A stretch of 64,000 bases of DNA, taken from positions 62,001 to 126,000 of the forward strand of contig OZ025693.1 in NCBI GenBank assembly GCA_964019335.1, written 5' to 3'. Below, piece by piece: positions 19,345 through 29,648 of the stretch; within the stretch, counting starts at the first letter, position 1, and each line of letters begins with the position of its first letter. Source of the stretch: Diplonema japonicum (taxonomy: Eukaryota; Euglenozoa; Diplonemea; Diplonemida; Diplonemidae). The position numbers and the translations under genes are program-made. The notes beneath the pieces are model-generated. The model was not told where the DNA came from and ran no database searches. It saw nothing but the letters and a program-made list of their open reading frames with translations.

Positions 19345-19422
19345 CGTGCGACAGTGTAACTGGTAACGTACGGGGAGGGGAGGGGGGGAAAGAAAAAGCG
19401 AGCAAAAAGTGAAAAGAGAATA

Positions 19423-21792
19423 CTACAGCACTTCAATGAGTGGTCTCTTCTGTGATGGATCCTCCTGCGCCATAGGGCCCAGTGTCTCGTCTAACCTCTT
19501 CTGGATAGCCATCACTAGCGAGCCTGCCAACGAGGCGCACGAAGGGTCGTCCTTGCCTTTCTTCCCCCTTGCTACCTCCTCGGCGAAGGAGTACCAAGTC
19601 TGTAGTTTCTGCACGTCGACTGGTGGTGGGAGAGAGAGGACGGCTGCCGTGGCGCAGGCTAGGATGTGGGCTGTGATGAAGGGCAACGGGTGGTCTACGG
19701 CGATCCAAATGAATGACAATATGGCGTCGAGCACGGCTTCTGCATCCCCGAGGCAGTCCTTTAAGAGCTCACTCATGTTCCACAGGAACCGCAGCAGCTC
19801 TGCGAGAACGATGGGGTCGTCTGCCTTGAGGGGGTTGAAATGCTTCCTGTCGGTGGTGCCGATCAGGTTGTACACAAACAGCCCACAATGCTGCTCCAGC
19901 GCATTTGTGTAGGACATGAAGGCAACCTCGCGTGCCTTGTGGCGCCGTGTGGTCTTCGCCTCTAGCCTCTCGGTGATGATCTTTATTGACGAATCGTCCC
20001 TTTGCTCTTTAGGAGGGTACGGCTTACGGAGCCGCACAGCCGCCACACCTGTTAAGCACGCTTCGTTTAGAATTGAGTTTTCCAATGGTTGCTCATTTTC
20101 GTCTGTTGCAGGTAGATGACGGAGCTTGGTGGCGGCTAGGCCAAGAAGCCTGATGCCCTCAATCCTTTGTGCGGTGCCCATGTGCTCGCTCCATATTAGC
20201 CCCACGAGTCGTGGGACATTGAACTTTGGAGACCTTGCCAAGAGGCACACGAGGGACTCTTCCCGCAGCTTGTCGAAGCTGTCCATGTTGAACTCGTTGT
20301 TGAGTGTCAGCAACACTTTGAACAGCTCCGGGCCCACAGCGTCGATCTCTCCTTGTTTCTCCCTCTGAAGCCGCAGCGGCAGCTCCGTCATGACCTTCTC
20401 CATTTCACTGTAGTCCTCCTTCTTCCCGTGCAGCACTTTGAGGGCGTCTTGTAGATACATCGGAATGCTCGTATTGCCCGGGTTTGGCATGGAGTTCAGC
20501 GGTGCGTAGTCAGCTTCCGAGTCGGAGTCCGAACCCCAAAAGTCATCCTTCTCAGCCTCTTCCTCTTTCTCGTCTTCATCACTGTCTCCGAATGCGCAGT
20601 CATCAGCGTGGTCCTGCACAACAAGCTTGGCCTTCTTCATTTTCTTTTTTGTCTCTGCAACTGGGCAGGGCGCTACGAACTCCAAGCTCATCCACTCTTC
20701 GTATGCTTTAGGGTAGTCATCGAAGTCCACAGGCTCCTGTGGGTCCAAGATGATCGACACGCACCTCGCAGCGATGCACGCCATCTTTCTGTGCGATGGG
20801 ATCGGCGACGCCAGCCTCGAGCTCACGCCCTGCAGGGTGGGCCCCAGCAGCCTGTGCTCCTTGCTCTGCAAAACGTCTTGCGGCGTCCTCTCCAACAGGT
20901 ACACGGCGGCATGGCACAAGCTGTCAGGGGAGTGCTGCAAATTCCTCGAGTCACCGAATTTTGTAAGGACTCTCAATCGCACTTCTCTCGCCACACCTGT
21001 CATGGGAGCAGCCTTCTTGCCCTTTGGGACGCCGCACAATGGGTAGATGAGGGCCTGTACCATCTCGCGGGATAGTTTTCCGCTGTATAGGAGCTTCGCG
21101 ATGCTGTTTGTGATAGGTGCGACGGGTGCCTGAAGGGGGTCAGCTTCCGCGCTTTGAACGGCATGCTTGATACACGGTGCAGAGGAGGAGCCCAGTCTCG
21201 CGAGGTCTAGGAGGGCAGCGTCGGCGGTAGCGGCGTCGAGGTGGTTGTACAGCGAACCGAAGAGTGAGGGCTTTGCTGCAGCGTAGCTTGCGAAGTGGTG
21301 GAGGCAGCTGCGGAGACGCAAGAGAGCAAGAACAGCAGCGGCGGCGGTGTGGTCGGCAGTGGAGAGGAGGGGCTTGGCGATCCGGCTGGTCACCAAGGCA
21401 TTCCACGTGTCTTGCGAGAGAAGCACCTTGGGGAGCGAAACAAGCGGTGTTGCACGTTCCTTCACTGTATTGACAGCCTCTTCCGCAGGCCGGAGCAGCA
21501 AGCCGTCGAAGCCCTTTTCCTCTGACACGCTTACAGTCGACCTGGCAAGCCTCAAAGCGTTCACACTCCTGTCGTAGCACCCCAACAGCATCCTGACCAC
21601 ATCCACTGACCCTGTCTTCCCAAGGTCCAGCCCTGCCTCTAAATCATTCTCTACCATATTCACCAGCTGGGTACCTGCGTAGAGGCAGTCCCCTTCTACA
21701 ATGTCCCTCTTCCCGATGCTGTGCGCAATGGTTTCAGCGACATCTTGAGTGCACTTCACATACTCAGATGCGACTGCTACTATGGTCTCCAT
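19423..21792 (-). CDS. TELO2: TELO2/Tel2-like protein, 789 aa
   Basis: Tel2 is an alpha-solenoid protein of the TTT complex that, with Hsp90, stabilises PI3K-like kinases such as TOR and ATM. This intronless frame is 789 residues (human 837). An N-terminal run of helical repeats is followed by an acidic Ser/Asp/Glu linker (about residues 395-430). The conserved C-terminal region starts IPMYLQDALKVLHGKKED and continues through EMEKVMTELPLRL, LREESLVCLLARSPKFNVP and IEGIRLLGLAATKL, the pattern typical of the Tel2 C-terminal domain. The solenoid continues to the end. The start at 21792 (METIVAVASEYVK) is the first Met of the frame. Assignment rests on the conserved central block; TTT membership is inferred. 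Confidence 0.75.
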   Translation of the reverse strand: METIVAVASEYVKCTQDVAETIAHSIGKRDIVEGDCLYAGTQLVNMVENDLEAGLDLGKTGSVDVVRMLLGCYDRSVNALRLARSTVSVSEEKGFDGLLLRPAEEAVNTVKERATPLVSLPKVLLSQDTWNALVTSRIAKPLLSTADHTAAAAVLALLRLRSCLHHFASYAAAKPSLFGSLYNHLDAATADAALLDLARLGSSSAPCIKHAVQSAEADPLQAPVAPITNSIAKLLYSGKLSREMVQALIYPLCGVPKGKKAAPMTGVAREVRLRVLTKFGDSRNLQHSPDSLCHAAVYLLERTPQDVLQSKEHRLLGPTLQGVSSRLASPIPSHRKMACIAARCVSIILDPQEPVDFDDYPKAYEEWMSLEFVAPCPVAETKKKMKKAKLVVQDHADDCAFGDSDEDEKEEEAEKDDFWGSDSDSEADYAPLNSMPNPGNTSIPMYLQDALKVLHGKKEDYSEMEKVMTELPLRLQREKQGEIDAVGPELFKVLLTLNNEFNMDSFDKLREESLVCLLARSPKFNVPRLVGLIWSEHMGTAQRIEGIRLLGLAATKLRHLPATDENEQPLENSILNEACLTGVAAVRLRKPYPPKEQRDDSSIKIITERLEAKTTRRHKAREVAFMSYTNALEQHCGLFVYNLIGTTDRKHFNPLKADDPIVLAELLRFLWNMSELLKDCLGDAEAVLDAILSFIWIAVDHPLPFITAHILACATAAVLSLPPPVDVQKLQTWYSFAEEVARGKKGKDDPSCASLAGSLVMAIQKRLDETLGPMAQEDPSQKRPLIEVL

Positions 21793-22130
21793 CCCTTTAG
21801 GTTATATGACCCCCCAGGTCTTTTGTTTGTTTTAATACTCGAAAACTTGGAAGAAAAAAAAATATTAACCGTACCAAAAAAAAAAAAAGAAGAAAATAAA
21901 TAAAGGGGGAGGAGGGGGTAGACAACGATAACAGGGACGGAAAGAGTCGTTTAGGGAGGAGAATCGCCTGCGAGTGTGGGAGGGGGGGACTCGATAAAAT
22001 TTCAGTGTGCAGGGGGAGGGGTGCTCACTATTCAAAAAAAAAAAAAAAAAAAAAAGCGGGTGTAAAACTTTCTTTTTTTAAAAAAGAAAGAGTCAAAAAA
22101 AAGCTAAGGAATTAGGCAGGTATATATATA
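21793..22130. other. Spacer upstream of TELO2-like gene
   Basis: A-rich and T-rich tracts, a 21-A run near 22034-22054 and a short TA repeat (about 22121-22130) that abuts the TIR element. No gene was seen. Confidence 0.5.
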
Positions 22131-22988
22131 TGGGTAAAATTCAAAATAGGGGTACAGAATTTAGCCCTTTTTTGGATTTGGCCATAAAATGACCTAAGGT
22201 GAGGAAGAACACCTCACGGTTGTCACCAAAACCACCCTGTGGGCCCATTCCTGGGTGACAACAGTGATAGGCGCACGTATTTTGGGAATATTTCCCTGTT
22301 TTTGTGTGTTTTTGGGCCCTTTTTGGGACTTGTCAAGAATGGACAGATTTTCCTGTTTTTCGTAGGTGCGCCAAAATGGAAAAAATACATGTTTCAAAGT
22401 TGAGTGGGGGTGGGTTGTACCCGCAGGTGTCGTAGGGTGTGAAACATGCCATTTCCCCAGGGGGGTCATTTTATGAATCAGAAAAAAAACTGGAAACCCC
22501 TGACACCCCCTATGACAGGGCTCAGAACACCGTCCTTTTGACATGTTGCATGTCAAAACACCATATTTTACCCCAAAAACACCGAAACACCACGGATACC
22601 ACCCCATGGGACCCTTGAAAACATGTCTAAAATCGACTTTGCAATCCTGGAAGGGGTGCGGTTTTTGGCCAAAACTCAGGTACAAAAGCGCCAGTTTTGC
22701 AGCTTGAAAACAGAGGAGATTGAGGAGTTACGTAAGACATGGAAACTGGACAAATCGAGTTTAAATTTGTTTCTGCAGCATATTAAGAACACAACACTCT
22801 TAAGAAAGGCTGGAAAGAGGTTCAGGTGCTTCAAGTGCAGCCACACAACAGAAGGTTGCGCATTCTCTCGAGAAGTTCCTAGGGGGTCTGTGATGGCGAA
22901 AACCACCCAGAAACACCTCGGGAGGGCGTGGAAAGACATCAGGGCAATCCAGGGCTAAATTCTGTACCCCTATTTTGAATTTTACCCA
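22131..22988. mobile_element. 858-bp TIR element with TA target duplication
   Basis: Perfect 37-bp inverted repeats bound the element, at 22131-22167 (starting TGGGTAAAATTCAAAATAGG) and 22952-22988. TA flanks both outer ends (22129-22130 and 22989-22990), consistent with a TA target-site duplication. The interior is richer in GC than the surrounding spacer. It holds a 111-codon plus-strand frame (22623-22958) with a Cys pair in KRFRCFKCSHTTEGC, but no recognisable transposase. It is probably a non-autonomous element of a TA-inserting group such as Tc1/mariner. A diverged internal fragment lies at about 58300-58345 in reverse orientation. Confidence 0.8.
22623..22958 (+). CDS. Possible ORF inside the TIR element, 111 aa
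   Basis: This is the only plus-strand frame in the window with any structural context. It starts MSKIDFAILEGVRFL, has Lys/Glu-rich helices and a CxxC (RCFKCSHTTEGC), and ends inside the right inverted repeat. It might be the remnant of a transposase or DNA-binding domain, or chance. An overlapping opposite-strand frame of 163 codons (22194-22685) is Cys/Pro-rich and less convincing. Expression is doubtful. Confidence 0.25.
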   Translation: MSKIDFAILEGVRFLAKTQVQKRQFCSLKTEEIEELRKTWKLDKSSLNLFLQHIKNTTLLRKAGKRFRCFKCSHTTEGCAFSREVPRGSVMAKTTQKHLGRAWKDIRAIQG

Positions 22989-23365
22989 TATTGTTTTTTT
23001 GTTTTGCGGCTACAAATAGTTACCTTGGATAAAAAAGGTTATAAAGCCCATTTCCTTTTTTCTTTTTTGCAAAAATTTAACTTTACCTTCCCCCCCTTTT
23101 TTTTTAAAGGCACAAATACTTTTTCCTTCACAACACAAACAAAAACAAGAAATACTAATTTGAAACCCCTTTCTTTCCCCCTTCCCCCCCCTCTTTTTTA
23201 CCTTGACAGAACATATGTGTCATACCTCGATCCCCCCCCGCTTTTTAAAAAACCACAAAAAAGAAGCGAAGGCGAGGGGAAGCAAAAAAAATTTTTTTTT
23301 CTTTTTTTTTTTTTTCTTTCATCTATCTATTTTATTCTCCCCTCTCCTCCTTCTCAATGTCCGTC
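22989..23365. other. Homopolymer spacer
   Basis: T, C and A runs lie between the TIR element and the kinase-fusion gene's stop. No gene, RNA or repeat was recognised. Confidence 0.5.
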
Positions 23366-25882
23366 TCATTCATCCTGCGCCTCTACTTCCTCGTAGTACT
23401 CTGGGGCAGCATAAGAATAGAGGGCAGAACCCTCGGTAGAGAGAGCAGTGAGGGTTTCTGAGGCACTGATTTCGAAAGCTGGCTCACGGCGGGTAGATAT
23501 GACAGCGGTAGCTGCACAGTGCCAGAGACCAAGGTTTTTATCGATGGCACATGTGGCAAGCTTGGTGCCTGTGTTGTTGATGCTGATACGCTGTATAGAA
23601 CCGGTGTGGAAGGGAGAGAACTGCTTGGGCAGCTTCTTACCAGTAGCAGCGTCAAGTGCAAGAATACTTTTCCCGCATGTTACGTACAGAGCAGCACCGT
23701 CATGTGAGAAGCACAGATGCCGGGTTCCCCTGAACTCCCTGGGCCCTTTCGCCATCCACAGCTTCTTTCCCCTCCCGTCGTGGACCATGATCCTGTCATC
23801 ATTCCCGCAACTCGCTATCTGTAGCTCCTTGCAGTTCGGCCTAAGCTTCACGCACACTGTCTCTGTTGTATGCGGTGAAGCTATGCACACAGGGCTCCCC
23901 CAGTTCGCCTTCGCCTCCTCCGCGTCGGACCTCATGCATCCGAGCGTTGTGTCCACAGGCAACATGTGGATAGTCACCTTGTTCTTCACACCCCACACTA
24001 GCAGATCCGGGCACCCCTTGCCTGGACTGAACACTTCTACGTGGAGTGGTATTGCCTTCTGCGGTAGAGCGAGTGTTGTGTACGAGTACACCTTCGTCTT
24101 TGTCGGTGTGTGGAAGATGCACATTGCATTGCCCGCCTTGAAGACAAGCAGCAGGTCTGCTATGGTAGGATGGAACTTGAAGTTCACGTAGTTGCTATCA
24201 GACGGAATGAGCCACGGCTTTTGCACGTCGTACGACTCACCCTGCGGGTCCCAGACAAGGACGCACGGCTTGTATTTTGACTTGCCTCCTGCTGCACATG
24301 TTGCCGCAAGTCTGTTCCCGTCCTTGTCCCAAGCGGCATCTCGGACATGCGGCTCCGCCTGCAACTCCATTAGCATTGTGATCTGTCCATCTAAGGCGCC
24401 CACGTCCCACAGCTGCAGCTTGTCGCTGACCTCCCCCCACGCCACTAGCAGGTTGTCGTTAGTCGGGTCGAACTTGATGCCCGCCAGTGCAGAGGCCAGG
24501 GGCCTCAGCTTGCACCCCCCAAACTCGCTCACAGACACCAGGAAATCTTTCGGCCCCAGCATGCAATCCTCCAGCAGCTCCCTCCCCACTCTTGTGATCT
24601 CACAGTTGTTGGTGAGGTCAATGGTCTGCAAGGTGTCGTTGGCAACGCCTTCCGCGAGGAGCAAACACCCTTCGTCCCCTATGCAGTTGCCTCTTAGGAG
24701 GATCTTTGTGTAGAACAGGTGGGGGAGGGCGGCGGCGAGCTTTGCCATGTCGGCGTCGATAAGGCGGGGTGTGCAGTTAGAGAGGTTGAGGGTGGGGCTT
24801 GCGGGGGAGGCACCACGCCAGATGGACGACAACGCAAGGAGGCCTGTGTGGTCGACGTAGTCATCAACAAGGGGGACTTGGCTGGAGCAGAGGTACGAGT
24901 CCGACTTCAAGGTGCGGATGGAGTCGAGGATGCCGGACATGGGGGGTCGCTCCTCGGCGTCAGTGTTAAGACACTGCATGATGAGATTGCTCCAGACCAC
25001 ATCGGGACACCCACGGGGCTGCTCAAGCAGGGCACGCTTATCTGCGATCGCTTCCAGAACATTGCCCTGCACATCGCAGTACGGCACAAGCGAGCAGTAC
25101 GTGAAGACCTCCCACAAGAACACACCATACCCCCACACATCCGATGCGAAGTTCACAGTCATGGACTTGATGGTCTCTGGAGGGGACCAACGGACAGGGA
25201 CGACCTTGACCTTCATGGAGTTCAATCGGAAAGGGAGCTTTCTGGACAGCCCGAGATCGGATATCTTGCAGCACCCGTCGGCTTTGAGGACGTTCCTTGC
25301 AGCGATGTCGCAGTGGAGAAAGCCTGCGCAGTGCATCACGTTGAGGCCTACTGCAACATCCTCAGCGATCTTGAGGAAGAAGTCGACGCTGAGCCGTTCC
25401 GCCGAGCATCGCTGCGTGCGTAACCATTCGGAAAGGCAGCCGCCTGATATGTACTCTGTGAGGAGGTATAGGTTGTCGCCTTTCATTTGTGATCCGTAGT
25501 ACTGGACGATGTTCGCGTGGCGAAGTTCTTGCAGCTGTCGGATCTCCCTGGTGAAGGTGTCGCGCTCTTGCTTTATTCTTGCGGAGTGGCCTGAGCGGAG
25601 CTCCTTTATCGCACAGTCCCCACCTCGCCAGGTGCCTTTCCACACACGGCCGAACTCGCCCTCTCCAAGTATCATTCCAAACTCTAGTTCTTCCTTCTCA
25701 CTCATGACTGTGCACAGGCCGCTGATGTGCCGCATGGCGTCTTCCTTGTCGTCTACTTTGTTCCCTGCCAGCAATTCTGCGATCTGCTCCAGTACTTCGC
25801 ATGTTATTTTCTGTTGCTTGTTCTCGCCGTCTCCCAGCAACCCCGACAGTGAAGGGTATTTTTCCCGCCATTCTCCGCTCAT
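23366..25882 (-). CDS. Tyrosine-kinase-like + LRR + WD40 fusion, 838 aa
   Basis: The single-exon frame, started at 25882 (MSGEWREKYPSL), contains a complete kinase domain (about residues 67-323). Visible are the glycine loop GEGEFGRVW, ATP-binding Lys93 in DCAIKEL, the catalytic loop HCDIAARNVL (Asp192) and the metal-binding DLG (209-211), followed by VPVRWSPPE. AARN and the PVRW motif are tyrosine-kinase features, while HRD is HCD and DFG is DLG. Leucine-rich repeats of the ribonuclease-inhibitor type follow (about 355-470: LLRGNCIGDEGCLLLAEGV). A WD40-like beta-propeller then runs to the end (about 490-830: LQLWDVG, IMVHDGRGKKLWM, LATCAIDKNLGLWH). No membrane helix or signal peptide was seen. 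Cytoplasmic signalling on a protein scaffold is inferred. Confidence 0.85.
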   Translation of the reverse strand: MSGEWREKYPSLSGLLGDGENKQQKITCEVLEQIAELLAGNKVDDKEDAMRHISGLCTVMSEKEELEFGMILGEGEFGRVWKGTWRGGDCAIKELRSGHSARIKQERDTFTREIRQLQELRHANIVQYYGSQMKGDNLYLLTEYISGGCLSEWLRTQRCSAERLSVDFFLKIAEDVAVGLNVMHCAGFLHCDIAARNVLKADGCCKISDLGLSRKLPFRLNSMKVKVVPVRWSPPETIKSMTVNFASDVWGYGVFLWEVFTYCSLVPYCDVQGNVLEAIADKRALLEQPRGCPDVVWSNLIMQCLNTDAEERPPMSGILDSIRTLKSDSYLCSSQVPLVDDYVDHTGLLALSSIWRGASPASPTLNLSNCTPRLIDADMAKLAAALPHLFYTKILLRGNCIGDEGCLLLAEGVANDTLQTIDLTNNCEITRVGRELLEDCMLGPKDFLVSVSEFGGCKLRPLASALAGIKFDPTNDNLLVAWGEVSDKLQLWDVGALDGQITMLMELQAEPHVRDAAWDKDGNRLAATCAAGGKSKYKPCVLVWDPQGESYDVQKPWLIPSDSNYVNFKFHPTIADLLLVFKAGNAMCIFHTPTKTKVYSYTTLALPQKAIPLHVEVFSPGKGCPDLLVWGVKNKVTIHMLPVDTTLGCMRSDAEEAKANWGSPVCIASPHTTETVCVKLRPNCKELQIASCGNDDRIMVHDGRGKKLWMAKGPREFRGTRHLCFSHDGAALYVTCGKSILALDAATGKKLPKQFSPFHTGSIQRISINNTGTKLATCAIDKNLGLWHCAATAVISTRREPAFEISASETLTALSTEGSALYSYAAPEYYEEVEAQDE

Positions 25883-26791
25883 CTCTCCTTGCCTCCCCTC
25901 CCCCCCCCCCCCCCCCCCACCTCCTTTTTTTTGCGTTGGAAATACGTGTATAACGTTAAAGATCAAAAGAAAAAGGAAAAGAGGGAGCGGGGGTGGGAGA
26001 GGTATCAAAAGGTACTTGTGCCCATCACATTTTCTTTTGTTCCCCCTCCCCAGGGAAGTATTTCAAATAGCATAACGTCGGCTTCAAAGCTTTTGTTTGG
26101 GTGAAGAAGAGAAAACTCGCTCTTATTCTATGCAGTGCATGTCTCCTCCCTTTTTTTTTTTTTTCTCCTTCTGATCTAAAAAAAGGGCCCCCCTTTTGAC
26201 ATGGTAAAAAAAAAAAAAAAGCTCACAGACTTAATAATATGAGTCATCGCTAAGCTGATAAGTGCGTAGTGCGTTTCCTGTGAACCTTTCCTGCCTTGGA
26301 AATTTGACCGACTTTCCCTTTACGTCAATACCATGTGAATACAGGAACAAGGATTGGGTGGCCTACCGTGTAGGGAGGTACAACCAAGTAGGCAGAATAT
26401 ACTCTCATACAGCCCCTTCAAAAAACCTATTTTTTTTTTTGAGAGGCTACCTGAGGCCATTCCAGAATTTTGAAGTGGCCTTTTATCACAGGAAAACTGC
26501 GAAAAGGGTGGGGGGGGGGGGAAATAAAACAACTTACTTACCATCGTAAGTGAGACAGTAAAATAGCTAATTCTTTTGGAAGGAGGGGGGGTGTTTTTTT
26601 TTCTTCTTTTTACTAGTTTTTTTTTATTTTCTTGTTTCTTCTTTTTTTTTTTTTCCCTCTTTTTTTGCTTCACTTCAGATAAGAGTGGGATTGTTTTTTT
26701 TTGTTTTTTTTTTTTGTTCACCCCCATGAATAAAAAAGTGCTGGAAAGCACTGGGGATTATTATTTTTCTTTTTTTTTCCTTGAAGCGGGC

Positions 26792-26822
<31 letters not shown>

Positions 26823-26953
26823 AAAAAGAGTAAAACACGATCTGAAGTCGGAGAAGAAGATTGTTGGGATGTTTTGCAAATGGTAAACCACAGAAAGAAT
26901 AATCAGAAGAAAACGCTGTGGAAACAGCGCCTGCCGCCTTTTTTTTTGAAAAG
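25883..26953. other. Spacer with GA microsatellite
   Basis: The spacer between the kinase fusion and the channel gene holds a C run (about 25900-25919), A/T tracts, a G run at about 26509-26521 and a (GA)n microsatellite near 26791-26817. No coding sequence was supported. Confidence 0.55.
26791..26817 (+). repeat. (GA)n microsatellite
   Basis: About 14 GA dinucleotides lie in the 3' flank of the channel gene. A shorter GA run lies at about 30808-30823. It is a simple repeat with no assigned role. Confidence 0.8.
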
Positions 26954-29648
26954 TTATCTTTTATGCGTTGATCTACGCCTGTTAGCGCCTTGAGGACCTG
27001 AAGCAAAAAGCTGACCGTACATGCCATCCTCCTGTAAAAAAAAATATTTTTTTTTAAAAAAAATCGAACAAAGACGATGGTCTGTAGCCACCATACCTTC
27101 CTCATCTTTTCATCCAGCCTCCCCAATACCTCGTCCATTCTTTTTTCCAAGTCTTCTAAGCGGTTTGTGTATGTACGCAGCTCCTTTAGGATCTGTGCGT
27201 GTTTTTTTCCCCCCCATTTTCTTCTTCATTTGCTATGACCACACCATTTTCTGAAACCTCTCATTTCCCGTCTCGAACTGCCTTGCTATCGACACAAACA
27301 CCTTTCTCAAGTAAGGACCCAAATCAGCCTCACACTCAGCCACGCTGTGACTGGCAATAGACTCCTGGGTCTTTCTGTTCGGCTGGAAAGAGAAGTAAGA
27401 CAAGGATGAAGTAGTGGGTACTAATTTCGGCATAGGTGACGAAGCAACTGATGCTGCTGCTGGTGGTGGTGGTGGTGGTGGTGGCGGTGGCGGTGGCGGC
27501 GGCGGCGGCGGCGGTGGCACCGGTGGCATATTCATCAGTGGTAGTTGAGAACCCACATCTGAATCGTTCTTAATAATCTGCGGTGAGCTCAGTGGGTGTG
27601 CCCCCATGCTCGGGACAGAGTGCAACGTGGGGGATCTCTCTAACGCCAAAGAACTCTTCCTGCTCCCCACTGGTACCCTTGAGGCAAGCAGCGACGGACG
27701 CTTTGCGCTTTGCATCCCCAAACTTTCGTACGTCATAGGCGAGGCTTGTGGTAGTTTCGTCGGTTTCGTCGACCGCAGCCCCCTCGCCTTCGCTTCCTTC
27801 TCGAGCGTCTTATGAATCTGCGAGTATTCCTTAAACAAGGTCTGCACGTCTTGGAAGTCCAGTCTGAACAAGTTGCAGTATGTGAGTGCCTGGATCGACG
27901 CCGTACGCTTCAGCTCCGGTTTCAACAAGGCTATCTCACCGAAAAAGTCGCCCCTTATGATTGTCGCCACAATGCGACCTGCTTTGACCTCATTGCCCTC
28001 CTCGTCCCGTTCTGTGTAAGGCACGATGACATCCGCAAAGCCATGCATCATGAAGTACATGGCAGCGCCCTCCTCACCGTACTCGATGATCAAGTCGTGC
28101 GGCTCTGCGAAGGACTGCACCAAACAGTTCGCCACGGCAAGCCTGCACTCGGGGTCCAGCTCATGGAACATGGGGACCTTCGTGACGAGGTCCACCTTCA
28201 CGTACAACCCGACCTCGCGTTGCATGGCTGGGGGCAGGCGTTCCAAGGTGTGCGCCAACGACGCTGCCGCGTTCTGCTGCAGGGAATGGAACTGGAAGGA
28301 CAAGACCTCCTGCTGCAGCGTACTAGGTATCTTATAGTGCTTCATGATAGCTAGCGTGGCACGCATGGAGTCTTGGTTCTGAGCCTCGACGTTAGACTTC
28401 AAAACCACCGCAGACATGTTCGCCACAACGTGCCCCTGGAGCAGCAGGGATATCAGCATGACAAGAGCTGCGTACATGAAGCTCAGCGTGCTGTCTAGCG
28501 ACGCGGTGCCCTGTGTGGTGAGCAAGGACCACACCCAGAAGAACGAGTAGAAGTACTTCTCGAACACCGCTGTCGTACACGCATCCTTCCCGAAGTTGGG
28601 ACAGTCCTCGTCGGGGAGGGTCATCGACACCAGCAGCCGCATCATCGTCAAGACGTGCCCAAACGACAGCATTTTAAAAGCAAACTTCAACAACGGAACA
28701 GTCCAGAAGTAGAACTGCACAAAGGCAGGGTCCATAGTACCTCTGTTTGTGAGGTGGAAGAGGAAAGTGAACTTCACGATCTTCACACAACGCAGGAGGA
28801 CGAGAACCCTGTAAGCCGTCATGCCGGAGGAGTAGTAGGCCATGAGACCAATGGGCGCCGCAGAGACAACATCAAGCGGCAGCATCCCCTTCGTAAGGTA
28901 ATGCTTGAAAATACGCTTCCTCCTGAGCTCAAGAACAAAGGCGTCGTCCTCCTGCACCGCGGTGTTGAGGTTGATGGCGATGTCGATGATGAGAAAGAGC
29001 GTCACTACCAAGTCCATCGTGACCATGATGGGTGATGGTTCCACCTTTGGTGTTTCTTTTTTTTATTCCCCCTCCTCCACATACCGCAAGGGCCGATACG
29101 ACGGTAGGGACAATGAACAAGTACAGCATGAGCACGAGGATGACGACGTCCCACCATCTGCGGTAAATGTAGTCGGGGGCGAAGCAAGGGAGGTCGTAGA
29201 GAAGCTCGTAGATTCTCTTGCGGACCTCGATTTGCCGCTGCGTGAGGTACGCGTCCTTGGCACGCCTCTTCTTGTCCTGGATGACCTGAACGAGGTCTTC
29301 GCAGTTGCTGGGCATGGATTGCTGTATTTTACTTTTTCTTTCTTTTTTTTTTTTTGTTCCATTTCAAACCTTCCTCTGTTCCATGATGGACGCGCGGAGC
29401 AGTTCGTAGAAAATGACGAACTCGCTGAAGTCGATGACACCGTTGCCATCGCTGTCGAGTTCTGCCATCAGCTTCTTGACGTCGTTCTCTTTGAAGGACG
29501 TGATGCCTAGGTCGGGGAGAAGGCCGTTCACGATCTCTCCCTTCTCGATCTCCCCTGAGCCGTCCACGTCGTACTTGTCGAAGACCTTTTTTATCTCGCT
29601 GAGCTTAGTCGGGGCGGATAGGTCATAAGGTCCTGTGAGAGCCGCCAT
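26954..29648 (-). CDS. EF-hand + six-helix CNBD cation channel, 829 aa
   Basis: Five exons join in frame: 29648-29370, 29321-29085, 29044-27245, 27192-27097 and 27031-26954. The introns are 48, 40, 52, 65 nt and start GTTTGA, GTATGT, GTGTGG and GTATGG. Exon 1 encodes two canonical EF-hand loops (Asp27-Glu38 DVDGSGEIEKGE; Asp65-Glu76 DSDGNGVIDFSE). Exons 2-3 encode a CNG/HCN-like channel: S1 around WWDVVILVLMLYLF, an S4 with spaced basic residues (YRVLVLLRCVKIVKF), a pore with filter TTQGT (about 348-352) instead of GYG, and S6. A cyclic-nucleotide-binding domain follows with phosphate cassette FFGEIALLK...RTAS. Then come a run of about 20 prolines and a C-terminal coiled coil. The channel is probably gated by voltage, cyclic nucleotide and possibly Ca2+. 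Exon 1 could be a separate gene, but frame and splice motifs favour one transcript. Confidence 0.75.

Noticed and set aside
22194-22685. 163-codon minus-strand frame in the TIR element
   Set aside because: Its Cys/His/Pro/Trp-heavy composition looks random and no domain is visible.
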